From CAZBRS01 sp964494475 (GTDB lineage: Bacteria > Myxococcota_A > UBA9042 > CAZBRS01), in contig CAZBRS010000111.1 in NCBI GenBank assembly GCA_964494475.1, positions 1 to 9,125 of the forward strand: a stretch of 9,125 bases of DNA, in the 5' to 3' direction. Shown piece after piece: positions 1 through 7,135 of this stretch. The stretch's first letter is position 1. Each line of letters opens with the position of its first letter. The translations under genes and the position numbers were made by a program. The notes beneath the pieces were generated by a model, which did no database searches, was not told the origin of the DNA, and saw only the letters and a program-made list of their open reading frames with translations.

Positions 1-627
1 GGCCACGGCCCGCGCCAGCAGCGTCTTGCCGGTGCCGGGAGGCCCCACGAGCAGCACGCCCTTGGGGATGCGGCCCCCGAGGCGCGTGAACTTCTGCGGG
101 CTCTTCAGGAACGAGACCACCTCGGTGAGCTCTTCTTTCGACTCGTCGATGCCGGCCACGTCGGCGAAGGTGGCCTTGTTCGTGGCCTTGTTCAGCAGGC
201 GCGCGCGGCTCTTGCCGAAGCTCATGGCCTTGCCGCCGCCCGACTGGAGCTGACGGATGAACAGGAAGAAGAAGACGAAGAGGATGACCATGGGCAGCCA
301 GGTGCCCAGGATCGAGAACCAGATGGTGTCTTCGTCCTCGCGCTCGTAGTGCACGACCACGCCCTTGCGGACGAAGTCCTTCACGAACTCCTTCACGTCG
401 CCGCGGGTGACGAAGGCGGTCTCGTCGACGAACTTGCCTTGCAGATCGAGGCCCTTGACGGTGACGCTGGCCACCTCGGACTTGGCGTCGTCGTCGACGT
501 GCACCTTGGCCACCATGTCCGAGAACGGGATCGAGTGGTCCTCGGTGCGCTGGATGGACTCGTAGACCGACACGAAGATCAGGATCATCACGATCCAGAT
601 GAGCAGGCTCTTGTAGGACTTCTTCAA
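1..627 (-). CDS. ftsH: ATP-dependent zinc metalloprotease FtsH (N-terminal 209 residues, runs off the window)
   Basis: Membrane-anchored AAA+ protease that extracts and degrades misfolded or short-lived membrane and cytosolic proteins. The translated part shows the family layout in order: a short basic N-terminus (KKSYKSLL), a first membrane segment at about residues 8-22, an extracytoplasmic domain of about 80 residues, a second membrane segment at about 103-124 (rich in V, L and F), the GGGKAMSFGKS linker (130-140), the start of the AAA domain (FADVAGIDESKEEL, 154-167) and Walker A GPPGTGKT at 195-202. Walker B, the second region of homology and the HEXXH zinc site would lie beyond base 1. 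I chose the TTG at 625-627: it is preceded by AGGAG (bases 632-636), there is no other start nearby in frame, and it leaves a normal-length N-terminus. It is the last visible gene of a leftward run, 49 bases after tilS. Identification is very secure; the TTG start is likely but not proven. Confidence 0.95.
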   Translation of the reverse strand, partial: MKKSYKSLLIWIVMILIFVSVYESIQRTEDHSIPFSDMVAKVHVDDDAKSEVASVTVKGLDLQGKFVDETAFVTRGDVKEFVKDFVRKGVVVHYEREDEDTIWFSILGTWLPMVILFVFFFLFIRQLQSGGGKAMSFGKSRARLLNKATNKATFADVAGIDESKEELTEVVSFLKSPQKFTRLGGRIPKGVLLVGPPGTGKTLLARAVA

Positions 628-638
628 CGTGCTCCTGG

Positions 639-656
639 CGCCCCTCCCGGGGGGCG
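639..656 (-). repeat. GC-only inverted repeat just upstream of ftsH
   Basis: CGCCCC at 639-644 and GGGGCG at 651-656 form a perfect 6-bp inverted repeat with a 6-base loop. It lies in the tilS-ftsH gap, right next to the ftsH Shine-Dalgarno. In the mRNA this hairpin would sit 11 bases before the TTG start and could affect ribosome access. There is no T-run, so it does not look like an intrinsic terminator. In DNA this GC-rich, such short palindromes arise easily by chance. Confidence 0.25.
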
Positions 657-676
657 GTCGAGTGGAACAGGCACCA

Positions 677-1699
677 TCATAGGGGCTCGTGCGGGTTTTT
701 CAAACCCCTTGCGCGCGAGAGACGGTCGCGCTCGTCGTCGGGCACCTGGCGAAGCTCGATCCGATCGCGCCTGCGGGCCACGCGCACGCCCTCGGGCAGG
801 TGCAGTTCGCGCGGGCGGCCGCGCTCGGTCAGCAGGTCGGCGAAGGCCGCGAAGTGCGCCTGGGAGAGCTCGGGGAAGCCGCCGGTGACCGCCAGCACCA
901 GGGCGGGCAGCGCCGGCACCAGCACGGCCCGCAGCGCCGGGGCCACGCGCAGCAGGTCGAGGGTCAGCAGGCCGGGCTCGGAGGGCACGCGGGCGGCGTC
1001 GATCACGGCCCCCGCCACCGCGTCGAGGGCGGCGTGCTCGACCTGCAGCGCCAGGGCGAAGCGGGCCAGGGCGCCCTCCCCCGCCGGCGCCAGGGCCCGG
1101 AGGACCGGCAACAGCTCGTGGCGCAGCCGGTTGCGCGAGAAGCGCGGATCGACGTTGGTGGGGTCTTCGCGCCACGCGAGCTCGTGCGCCCGGGCCCAGG
1201 CCAGCACGTCGTCGCGCGGCACGTCGAGCAGCGGGCGCACGCGCAGGCCGTCGAGGAAGCGCATGGCCCCCACGCCGCGCGGCCCGGCGCCCCGGAGCAG
1301 GCGGAAGAGCATGGTCTCGACCTGATCGCCCTGCGTGTGCCCGAGGGCCACGCGCTCGCACCCCGAGGCCGCCACCAGGCGCCCGAGCGACGTGTACCGG
1401 GCCTTGCGGAGCGCGTCCTCGGAGTGCCCGGGCTCGACCAGGCGCTCCCCGAAGAAGGGCAGGCGCCGCGCCCGCGCGACCTCGGCGACGAAGGCGGCGT
1501 CGTCGGCCGAGTTCGCGCGTACGGCGTGGTCGACATGGCCCACGGCCAACTGGAGATCGAGCTCGGCGCGAAGCCGATCGAGCACGTCGAGCAGCACGAT
1601 CGAGTCGACGCCGCCCGACACGGCCACGAGCAGCCGGCCCGAAGGGGGGCGCAGGGAGTGGGCGCGGAACGCAGCGCGGAGGCGGAGGGGGAGGGTCAT
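677..1699 (-). CDS. tilS: tRNA(Ile)-lysidine synthase TilS
   Basis: TilS attaches lysine to C34 of the CAU-anticodon isoleucine tRNA in an ATP-dependent, cytosolic reaction, so that the tRNA reads AUA as isoleucine instead of AUG as methionine. The 340-residue protein has the N-type ATP-pyrophosphatase P-loop SGGVDS at 28-33, the GHVDHAVR segment at 54-61, the GHTQGDQVET motif at 120-129, and the tRNA-recognition segment EDPTN...RNRLRHELLP at about 178-198. A helical domain follows, and the C-terminus ends in a short beta-rich stretch. The protein is shorter than the E. coli enzyme (about 430 residues) and resembles the compact form without a full second C-terminal domain. The ATG at 1697-1699 lies 6 bases after the stop of the upstream oxidoreductase gene. 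Only a weak AGGG precedes it, so translation may be coupled to that gene. The downstream partner is ftsH, a recurrent tilS neighbour in many bacteria. Confidence 0.94.
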   Translation of the reverse strand: MTLPLRLRAAFRAHSLRPPSGRLLVAVSGGVDSIVLLDVLDRLRAELDLQLAVGHVDHAVRANSADDAAFVAEVARARRLPFFGERLVEPGHSEDALRKARYTSLGRLVAASGCERVALGHTQGDQVETMLFRLLRGAGPRGVGAMRFLDGLRVRPLLDVPRDDVLAWARAHELAWREDPTNVDPRFSRNRLRHELLPVLRALAPAGEGALARFALALQVEHAALDAVAGAVIDAARVPSEPGLLTLDLLRVAPALRAVLVPALPALVLAVTGGFPELSQAHFAAFADLLTERGRPRELHLPEGVRVARRRDRIELRQVPDDERDRLSRARGLKNPHEPL

Positions 1700-1705
1700 G
1701 GAGCC

Positions 1706-3130
1706 CTATAACCCCAATTTCCCCGGATTGAAGCGCCGGTACGGATCCATCATCTGCTTCACGCCGTGCATCAGCTTGAGCATGCCCGGGTCCATGCGCG
1801 ACTTCAGCTCGTTCCAGGCCCAGACCGGCGTCTTGTACATGAGGAAGCCGCGGTTCGTGAGCTCGAGCAGCAGCTCGCGGTTGACCGAGCGCGTGCGGGC
1901 CACGTCGGCGGGATCCTTCTTGTCGAAGATGGTCACGAAGCGCAGCACGCCGTAGTGCCCGCCGCGCATGGGGCGGCTCACGATGGTGGGGGGCAGGCCC
2001 GCGCGGGTCATGATGTCGCCGCAGGCCACCGCCGCGTCCGCGAAGCGCGACAGGGGTCCGTACGTGCCGATCCAGGTGAGCCCGCCGCCCGGATTGTCGG
2101 TCAGGAAGTCGAGGTGCGTCGGGAAGTCGGCGAACTTGCCCATGGCGGGGTTCACCTTGACGAGCGTCTGCACGTCGAGCGGGCCCTCGAAGCGCTCGCC
2201 CTCCTTGCGGAGTCCGTCGATGACGCGCTGGACCAGCTTCTCCTTGACCGCCATCTCCTCGGGGATCTCGGCCGTGAGGTCGAGGTACAAGAAGAACGCG
2301 GGCTCGCCGTCGCCGAGCACGGGGTGCGGGTTCGGCACGCCCAGCATCATCTTGCCCGACGGCCACGAGAGCCCGCCGATGTCGTCGACCGCCTCGGTGC
2401 GCACCAGGCGCCGCATGGCCTGGAAGGTGGCGTGGGGCGTGTAGGTCAGGAAGAACAGGCGCCGGTTGAGGGGGTGCAGCGGCCACAACTGGAAGGCCAT
2501 CTTGGTGGCGATGCCCGTAGTGCCCTGCCAGGCCACGAAGAGCCCGATGAGATCGGGCAGGGGCACGCGGCCGTAGGGGGGCACGCCCTCGACCGCCCAG
2601 GAGCCGAGCCTGGCCAGCGAGCCGTCGGCCAGCACGACCTCGAGCGCGTTGATCGACTCGGACTGGTCGCCGTACTTGAGCGAGCGGTTGGTGAGCCCCC
2701 CGAGCAGCGCGTTCGCGAACACCGACGTGTCGGGCGGCGCCAGCGAGTAGCCGAGGGTGAGCGGGATGCCCTCGCGCGTGAGGCGATCCTTGAGGATGCG
2801 CTGCGACACGCCGGGCTCGATGACGGCCACCATGTCGTCGCGATCGATGTCGAGCACGCGGTTCATGCGCGTGAGGTCGAGCACCAGGCCGCCCTCGCTC
2901 GGCACGGCCAGGCCGCCCAGGTTGGTGCCGTAGGCCCGCGCGGTGATGGGCATGCGCTCCTGGGTCGCGTGCCGCACGATGGCCTGGATCTGCGCGGTCG
3001 TGGACGGGAAGGCCACCAGGGAGGGCGCGCCGGGCGCGATCTCGGTCTGGTCCTCGGCATAGGGTGCCACCTGGGCGGGCTCGGCGAGCACGCCGTCGAC
3101 GCCCAGCAGGTCGATCAGGAACGGCTTCAT
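1706..3130 (-). CDS. FAD-binding oxidoreductase of the VAO/PCMH superfamily, substrate unknown
   Basis: 474-residue flavoprotein, predicted cytosolic: no signal peptide or membrane segment is visible. The N-terminal half is a typical PCMH-type FAD domain. Residues 36-60 (PSLVAFPSTTAQIQAIV...) match the usual entry strand. ARAYGTNLGG at 64-73 is the pyrophosphate-binding loop, EPGV at 105-108 and GGLTNRSLKYGDQSES at 144-159 complete the fold, and LEVVLADGS at 163-171 is characteristic. The C-terminal half is the substrate-cap domain and ends in the usual RRFNPGKLGL. The N-terminal loop lacks the histidine that carries covalent 8-alpha-linked FAD in berberine-bridge-type enzymes. The C-terminal region (FLMYKTPVWAWNELKSRM) is loosely like vanillyl-alcohol oxidase/4-cresol dehydrogenase, so a hydroxy-acid or phenolic substrate is possible but unproven. 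The start is set by GGAGGA 5 bases before the ATG, overlapping the region of the upstream stop. It sits between an SCP2-like gene (12-base gap) and tilS (6-base gap), so co-transcription is likely. Confidence 0.9.
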   Translation of the reverse strand: MKPFLIDLLGVDGVLAEPAQVAPYAEDQTEIAPGAPSLVAFPSTTAQIQAIVRHATQERMPITARAYGTNLGGLAVPSEGGLVLDLTRMNRVLDIDRDDMVAVIEPGVSQRILKDRLTREGIPLTLGYSLAPPDTSVFANALLGGLTNRSLKYGDQSESINALEVVLADGSLARLGSWAVEGVPPYGRVPLPDLIGLFVAWQGTTGIATKMAFQLWPLHPLNRRLFFLTYTPHATFQAMRRLVRTEAVDDIGGLSWPSGKMMLGVPNPHPVLGDGEPAFFLYLDLTAEIPEEMAVKEKLVQRVIDGLRKEGERFEGPLDVQTLVKVNPAMGKFADFPTHLDFLTDNPGGGLTWIGTYGPLSRFADAAVACGDIMTRAGLPPTIVSRPMRGGHYGVLRFVTIFDKKDPADVARTRSVNRELLLELTNRGFLMYKTPVWAWNELKSRMDPGMLKLMHGVKQMMDPYRRFNPGKLGL

Positions 3131-3142
3131 GCGGTCCTCCGG

Positions 3143-3523
3143 TCAGAGGGTGCGAATGAGCGGGAGCAGGCGCAGCAGGAAGAAGAGGTTTCCCCCCAGG
3201 CGCACCTTGCCCGAGAGCACGGGCCCCACCAGCGCGCGGCGCGTGACCACGTCGAGGAGCGCCACCATGTCGCCCGCCACGCGAGCCCGCGCACGCTCCG
3301 CCGGGCCCGTTCGGATGACGATGCGCGGGCCCTCGAAGGCCAGGTTCGCCACCATGCGCCCCGCCGCCACCTCGACCGTGCCCTTCAGGCGGGCGGCGCG
3401 GGCCGCCAGGCGCGGCTCGGCCAGGTTGGTGACGAGCAGGCCTCGCATGAGCAGGCCCAGCAGGTTCATGCGGGGCGCGTCGTCGAGCACCACGGGGATC
3501 GGCGAGTTCGGCTCAGAAGCCAT
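3143..3523 (-). CDS. Small SCP2-like (sterol carrier protein 2 fold) lipid-binding protein
   Basis: 126-residue protein without a signal peptide. From about residue 36 it follows the SCP2 pattern: an EPRLAARAARLKGTVEV strand, a short AGRMVANLAFEG and PRIVIRTGP pair of strands, VAGDMVALLDVV as the domain's mid-helix, and a C-terminal VLSGKVRLGGNLFFLLRLLPLI resembling the usual 'l-x-G-x-l-x-l-x-G-d' ending. SCP2-fold proteins bind hydrophobic ligands such as lipids or acyl chains, or act as accessory domains of other enzymes. I infer that it delivers or shields a hydrophobic substrate for the neighbouring flavoprotein. The start is well supported by GAGGAGG 7 bases before the ATG, which overlaps the stop of the upstream lipoprotein gene. 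The gene is real by spacing and codon bias; the fold call is moderate because no residue is strictly diagnostic. Confidence 0.65.
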   Translation of the reverse strand: MASEPNSPIPVVLDDAPRMNLLGLLMRGLLVTNLAEPRLAARAARLKGTVEVAAGRMVANLAFEGPRIVIRTGPAERARARVAGDMVALLDVVTRRALVGPVLSGKVRLGGNLFFLLRLLPLIRTL

Positions 3524-3535
3524 GCTGCGTCCTCC

Positions 3536-4720
3536 TCATCGCCCACCATACACGAGCTGTTCGCAATAGAGCATGACGTACAGGAACTGCAGGTTGCAGC
3601 CGGAGCAGAAGTACTCGGGATCGCTGGGGATGGCCACGCGTCCGTCGATCCAGTGGTGCAGCAGTCGCCCGTCGACCAGCAGCCACCCGTCGAGGAAGGC
3701 GAGGATCTCGGGGATCTCGTCGCGATAGGCCGCGTGCCCGGTGATCTCGAACAGTCGGGCGAGCGCGAGCAGGGTGTAGTTCTGGGCCGACAGCGTCTCG
3801 TAGTCGTCGGTCGTGGCGCCCATGGTGGCCGCGCTGTACGGGCTGTGGTAGCCGCCCTTCGGGTCCTTGAGCGGCTGGATGCCCCGGTGGGCCGCCACGG
3901 CCCGGTCGCGGTAGGCGGGGTCGCCCGTGACTCGAAAGGCCGTGCCGTTGGCCACGATCATCGAGATGTTGGGGTAGATCTCGAGCCAGTCGTCGTCGGG
4001 GCGGAAGCGGTAGTAGCTGCCGTTCCAGGCGCGCGCGTCGATGGTCGCCAGCACGTCCTGCCCGAACTGCACGCGCTCGGCCTCGCGCGGCGTGTCGAGC
4101 AGTTCGGCGTAGCGCAGGTTCAAGAGCGCCATGACGGCCGTGTTGGTGGTGGGTCCGTAGGTGTCGAGCGCGTAGGTCTGGACGGGCACGTCGAGGTAGA
4201 GCTTGAAGCCCTTCACCACCTTGTCGATCTGGTCGATATAGGCCTCGAGGTCGGGCAGGTTGGCGGCATCGCCGGTGAGGCCGATGTCTTCGAGCAGCCC
4301 GAGGGCCGCCATCAGGCCGTCTTCGAGGTGCGCGAAGAAGTAGCCGCTGTCGGCGTTGGACCGCCGGACCACGTCGAGATCGTGACCGAGCCCCTGGTCG
4401 GCCAGCGCGAGGTAGTCGGGCCTGCCGTACGCCTGCCCGGCCCAGCGGAAGAACGCGGGGCCGTAGTAGCACGCGTCGCCGAAGTCGTCGGCCCAGTCGC
4501 CCCCCTCGCACGCGAAGCCGACAGCGGTGGCCTGGATGGTCTCGTACAGGTCGCGGTGGGGGAGCGCCGGAGGCGTCGCGTCGGCGCCGGCGTCGGGCAT
4601 GGCGTCGGCGGTGGCCTGGATCGCCGCGTCGGTGGCTTCCCCGGAGCGGGCGCAGGCGAGCAACGCGAGCAGACCCACCGACGCGACGACGATCGCAGAC
4701 GCGCGGCGAACGTGCCCCAT
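3536..4720 (-). CDS. Predicted outer-membrane lipoprotein with an alpha/alpha-toroid (six-hairpin-glycosidase-like) domain
   Basis: 394-residue lipoprotein of unknown substrate. Residues 1-23 form a lipoprotein signal (MGHVRR basic end, hydrophobic AIVVASVGLLALL, lipobox LLAC with Cys23). The residue after Cys is Ala, not Asp, which fits sorting to the outer membrane. An Asp/Ala-rich linker (about 29-51) precedes the folded domain. That domain consists of repeated helical hairpins with aromatic and acidic patches, such as YYGPAFFRWAGQAYGRPDYL, GYFFAHLEDGLMAALGLLED, GPTTNTAVMALLNLRYAELL and YEIYPNISMIVANGTA-like segments, the general look of (alpha/alpha)6 or (alpha/alpha)7 toroid enzymes that act on sugars. 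Cysteines occur as a pair near the domain start and a CSGC motif near the end, which could form disulfides outside the cytoplasm. I chose the ATG at 4718-4720 because it gives a clean signal peptide and has a GAGG 8 bases upstream; a longer in-frame extension to 4909 would run through the promoter region. It is the first gene of the leftward operon. Confidence 0.85.
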   Translation of the reverse strand: MGHVRRASAIVVASVGLLALLACARSGEATDAAIQATADAMPDAGADATPPALPHRDLYETIQATAVGFACEGGDWADDFGDACYYGPAFFRWAGQAYGRPDYLALADQGLGHDLDVVRRSNADSGYFFAHLEDGLMAALGLLEDIGLTGDAANLPDLEAYIDQIDKVVKGFKLYLDVPVQTYALDTYGPTTNTAVMALLNLRYAELLDTPREAERVQFGQDVLATIDARAWNGSYYRFRPDDDWLEIYPNISMIVANGTAFRVTGDPAYRDRAVAAHRGIQPLKDPKGGYHSPYSAATMGATTDDYETLSAQNYTLLALARLFEITGHAAYRDEIPEILAFLDGWLLVDGRLLHHWIDGRVAIPSDPEYFCSGCNLQFLYVMLYCEQLVYGGR

Positions 4721-4752
4721 CGCAAAGACCTCGACGCATCGTGCTTTCCCAA

Positions 4753-4781
4753 TTGATACCGCCCCGCTCGGGTCCGTACAA
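4753..4781 (-). promoter_or_regulatory. Candidate sigma-70-type promoter for the lipoprotein-to-ftsH operon
   Basis: On the minus strand, TTGTAC (4776-4781) and TATCAA (4753-4758) are separated by 17 bases. Transcription would start about 25 bases before the lipoprotein ATG. The -35 matches consensus only at TTG and the -10 at four of six bases, but this is an AT-rich pocket in very GC-rich DNA at the right distance. An inverted repeat GGGTCC/GGACCC (4770-4775 and 4797-4802) overlaps the -35 and could be an operator; this is speculative. Confidence 0.4.
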
Positions 4782-4850
4782 GGCGAATGTTCCGAGGGAC
4801 CCTGCTCGGTCCACCTCCGGCTGCTTGCGCGAAGGGGCCGGCGGCCTTTC

Positions 4851-4878
4851 TTGACCCACGGCCGTCCCGCGCGATGAT
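4851..4878 (+). promoter_or_regulatory. Candidate sigma-70-type promoter for the deoA-punA operon
   Basis: TTGACC at 4851-4856 (five of six consensus bases) and GATGAT at 4873-4878 (four of six) are separated by 16 bases. A transcript would begin about 23 bases before the deoA ATG, leaving room for the GGGA ribosome-binding sequence and little else. No convincing repressor palindrome is visible between the -10 and the start codon. Confidence 0.45.
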
Positions 4879-4907
4879 GGGGTGGGTTCGACCGCCAACG
4901 GGAACGC

Positions 4908-6218
4908 ATGCGCGCCTACGACATCATTCGAAAAAAGCGGGACGGCGGGGCCCTCACGCCCGAGGAGATGGACGCCTTCCTCGGCGCCTACCTCGCGGGC
5001 CAGGTGCCCGACTACCAGATGAGCGCGTTCCTCATGGCCGTGTTCTTCCGCGGCATGAGCGCCGCCGAGATCGGCGAGTGGACGCGCCTCATGCTGCACT
5101 CGGGCGAGGTGCTCGATCTGTCGGACATCCCCGGCGTGAAGGTCGACAAGCACTCCACGGGCGGCGTGGGCGACAAGATCAGCCTGCCCCTGGCGCCCCT
5201 GGCGGCCGAGTGCGGGGTGGTGGTGCCCATGATCTCGGGGCGCGGCCTGGGCCACACGGGCGGCACCCTCGACAAGCTCGAGGCCATCCCCGGCTTCCGC
5301 GTCGACCTCGATCTGGCGCGCTTCCGGCGCGTGCTCACCGACGTGGGCGTGGCCATGATCGGCCAGACCGGCGAGATCGCGCCTGCCGACAAGCGCTTGT
5401 ACGCGCTGCGCGACGTGACCGCCACGGTCGACAGCATCCCGCTGATCGCCTCCAGCATCATGAGCAAGAAGCTGGCCGAGGGCATCGACGGGCTGGTGCT
5501 CGACGTCAAGGTGGGCTCGGGAGCGTTCATGAAGCGCGAATCCGACGCGCGCGCCCTGGCGCAGGCGCTGCTCTCGATCGCCGGGGGCATGGGCAAGCGG
5601 GCGCGGGCCTACCTGACCGACATGAGCCAGCCCCTCGGCGCCCAGGTGGGAAATGCCCTCGAGGTGGTCGAGTCGATCGAGACGCTGAAGGGCCACGGCC
5701 CCGAAGACGTGACGGCGCTCACCCTCGACTTCGCGGCGGCCATGATCGTGCTGGCCGGCCTGGAGCCCGACCTCGACCAGGCCAAGGCCCGCGCGGCGAG
5801 CGCGCTCTACTCGGGCCGCGCCCTGACGCGCTTCCAGAAGCTGATCGAGGCCCAGGGCGGCGATCCGCGCGTCTGCGACGACGTGACGCGCCTGCCCCTG
5901 GCCGCGGCGAAGACCCCCGTGCTCGCCGCCCGCGCCGGGTACGTGGCGCGCGTCGACACCGAGAGCGTGGGCATCGCCTCCATGATGCTCGGCGCCGGCC
6001 GCCAGCGCTCCGAGGACGCGGTCGACCCGGCCGTGGGCCTCACGGTGCGCGCGCGCCTGGGCGACCACGTCGACGCCGGCCAGCCGCTGGCCGTGCTCTG
6101 GCACCACCCGGGCCAGGACACGAGCAAGGCCGAGGCGCGCCTGCTGGCCGCCTACGAACTGCGAGGAGACCCGGTCGAGGCGCCGCGCCTCGTGCGCGAC
6201 GTGCTCGAAACCGCGTAA
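4908..6218 (+). CDS. deoA: Pyrimidine-nucleoside / thymidine phosphorylase
   Basis: Cytosolic homodimeric enzyme that splits thymidine, deoxyuridine or uridine with phosphate into the base and (deoxy)ribose-1-phosphate. The 436-residue length is normal for the family. Residues 1-65 form the helical N-terminal domain. VDKHSTGGVGDK at 79-90 is the phosphate-binding loop, and SGRGLGHTGGTLDKLE at 110-125 is the family signature. The expected base-binding residues are present as Arg168, Ser183 and Lys187 (within RDVTATVDS and ASSIMSKKLAEG). DVKVGSGAFMK follows. The C-terminal PYNP domain (AGYVARVDTESVG, MMLGAGRQR, GDHVDAGQPLAVL; about 340-405) is complete. The ATG at 4908 gives the standard MRAYDIIRKKRDG beginning, with a modest GGGA upstream. 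It is the first gene of a two-gene operon with punA. The overall wording of the motifs is closer to broad-specificity pyrimidine-nucleoside phosphorylase (Pdp) than to enteric DeoA, so substrate range is uncertain. Confidence 0.95.
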   Translation: MRAYDIIRKKRDGGALTPEEMDAFLGAYLAGQVPDYQMSAFLMAVFFRGMSAAEIGEWTRLMLHSGEVLDLSDIPGVKVDKHSTGGVGDKISLPLAPLAAECGVVVPMISGRGLGHTGGTLDKLEAIPGFRVDLDLARFRRVLTDVGVAMIGQTGEIAPADKRLYALRDVTATVDSIPLIASSIMSKKLAEGIDGLVLDVKVGSGAFMKRESDARALAQALLSIAGGMGKRARAYLTDMSQPLGAQVGNALEVVESIETLKGHGPEDVTALTLDFAAAMIVLAGLEPDLDQAKARAASALYSGRALTRFQKLIEAQGGDPRVCDDVTRLPLAAAKTPVLAARAGYVARVDTESVGIASMMLGAGRQRSEDAVDPAVGLTVRARLGDHVDAGQPLAVLWHHPGQDTSKAEARLLAAYELRGDPVEAPRLVRDVLETA

Positions 6219-6222
6219 GGAG
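6217..6222 (+). promoter_or_regulatory. Ribosome-binding site of punA, overlapping the deoA stop codon
   Basis: AAGGAG begins inside the deoA TAA stop and lies 7 bases before the punA ATG at 6230. It fixes the punA start and implies that ribosomes finishing deoA can re-initiate on punA. Confidence 0.8.
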
Positions 6223-6229
6223 ACGCCCC

Positions 6230-7066
6230 ATGCGCCCCGAGACCCATCACTACCTGGCCCAGATCGACGAGGCCGTGCACTTCCTCGCGCCCCACGTGAA
6301 GGACCCCGCGCGCACGGTGGGCGTGGTGCTGGGCAGCGGCCTGGGCGCCTTCGCCGAGGGCCTCGAGGGCGCGCGCGCCTGGTCCTTCGATCACATCCCG
6401 CACTTCCCGATCAGCAAGGTGCCGGGCCACGCGGGGCGGCTCGTCGTCGGCACGGTGGGCGGGCGCCCCGTGCTGGTGCAGCAGGGCCGCGTGCACCTGT
6501 ACGAGGGCTGGACGGCCTGGGAGGTCACCCTGCCCGCCCGCGTGATGACGCGCCTGGGGCTGCCCACGGTCGTGGTGACCAACGCCGCCGGCGGGCTGAA
6601 CCCCGCCTTCCACCCCGGCGACCTCATGCTCATCTCGGATCACCTGAACCTGACGGGCGCGAACCCCCTGACGGGCGAGAACCTCGACACCTTCGGGCCG
6701 CGCTTCCCCGACTGCTCCGACGCCTACGGCAAGTCCCTGCGCAAGAAGGCCAACGCCATCGCGAAGCGCCTGGGGCTCACCCTGCGCGAGGGCGTGTACG
6801 CGGGCCTGCACGGCCCCAGCTACGAGACCCCCGCCGAGATCCGCATGCTGGCGGCCATGGGCGCCGACGCGGTGGGTATGAGCACCGTGCTCGAGGCCAT
6901 CGCCCTGGCCCACGGCGGCGTGCGCGCCCTGGGCATCTCGTGCATCACCAACCTGGCCGCGGGCATCTCGGCCACGCCCCTGAACCACGCCGAGGTCACC
7001 GAGACCGGAAAGAGGGTCGCGGCGGAGTTCATTCGGCTGTTGGGGGCGGTGGTTCCGGAGCTTTGA
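6230..7066 (+). CDS. punA: Purine-nucleoside phosphorylase, trimeric (PNP/MTAP) family
   Basis: Cytosolic enzyme that phosphorolyses inosine, guanosine and their deoxy forms to the purine base and (deoxy)ribose-1-phosphate. The 278 residues contain the whole family pattern: VVLGSGLG with the phosphate-binding Ser36; GHAGRL at 66-71; QQGRVHLYEGW at 84-94, with the Arg87/His89/Tyr91/Glu92 cluster; TNAAGGLN at 117-124; YAGLHGPSYETPAE at 190-203, with the base-recognition Glu199; DAVGMSTVLEA around Met217; and CITNLAAG with Asn241 (the human Asn243 equivalent), then His253 at the ribose pocket. The Glu/Asn pair predicts preference for 6-oxopurines (hypoxanthine, guanine) over adenine. Eleven bases separate it from deoA, and both genes yield pentose-1-phosphates, so the operon handles pyrimidine and purine salvage together. 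No phosphopentomutase or deaminase gene is in view. Confidence 0.95.
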   Translation: MRPETHHYLAQIDEAVHFLAPHVKDPARTVGVVLGSGLGAFAEGLEGARAWSFDHIPHFPISKVPGHAGRLVVGTVGGRPVLVQQGRVHLYEGWTAWEVTLPARVMTRLGLPTVVVTNAAGGLNPAFHPGDLMLISDHLNLTGANPLTGENLDTFGPRFPDCSDAYGKSLRKKANAIAKRLGLTLREGVYAGLHGPSYETPAEIRMLAAMGADAVGMSTVLEAIALAHGGVRALGISCITNLAAGISATPLNHAEVTETGKRVAAEFIRLLGAVVPEL

Positions 7067-7080
7067 TCGCCTCGCGAGCC

Positions 7081-7109
7081 TTGACGCTCTCCAACGATGC
7101 TGCCATCCT
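7081..7109 (+). promoter_or_regulatory. Weak candidate promoter for hicB-hicA
   Basis: TTGACG (7081-7086, five of six consensus bases) is followed after 17 bases by CATCCT (three of six). It lies in the 69-base gap between punA and hicB, where no terminator is visible, so read-through from the nucleoside operon is also possible. A GCCA-N8-TGGC inverted repeat (7102-7117 region) overlaps the -10 and could be an operator, but it is short. Confidence 0.3.
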
Positions 7110-7135
7110 AGCTTGGCGGAAAAAGGGAACCAACC

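Noticed and set aside
624..2486. 620-codon minus-strand open frame spanning tilS and part of the oxidase gene
   Set aside because: It reads the same strand in the wrong frame; the SGGVDS and FAD-loop motifs appear only in the tilS and oxidase frames.
1766..4756. Very long plus-strand open frame (996 codons) opposite the oxidase, SCP2-like and lipoprotein genes
   Set aside because: It is rich in Arg, His, Gly and Val with no domain pattern, and it lies antisense to three well-supported genes. It is a by-product of high GC.
4721..4909. N-terminal extension of the lipoprotein to a start at 4909
   Set aside because: It would bury the lipoprotein signal peptide inside the protein and run through both candidate promoters; the ATG at 4720 gives a proper signal and lipobox.
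3513..6107. 864-codon minus-strand open frame across the divergent promoter and deoA
   Set aside because: It crosses the intergenic region and is antisense to deoA; the translation is low-complexity His/Arg/Gly/Ala with no recognisable motif.
4787..7066. 759-codon plus-strand open frame ending with purine-nucleoside phosphorylase, which would be a fusion protein
   Set aside because: Only the part from 6230 is real. Upstream, the frame is an out-of-frame reading of deoA, and punA has its own Shine-Dalgarno and ATG.
7067..7135. Intrinsic terminator after punA
   Set aside because: The only inverted repeats (CTCGCGAG and GCCA-N8-TGGC) are weak and are not followed by a T-run on the plus strand.
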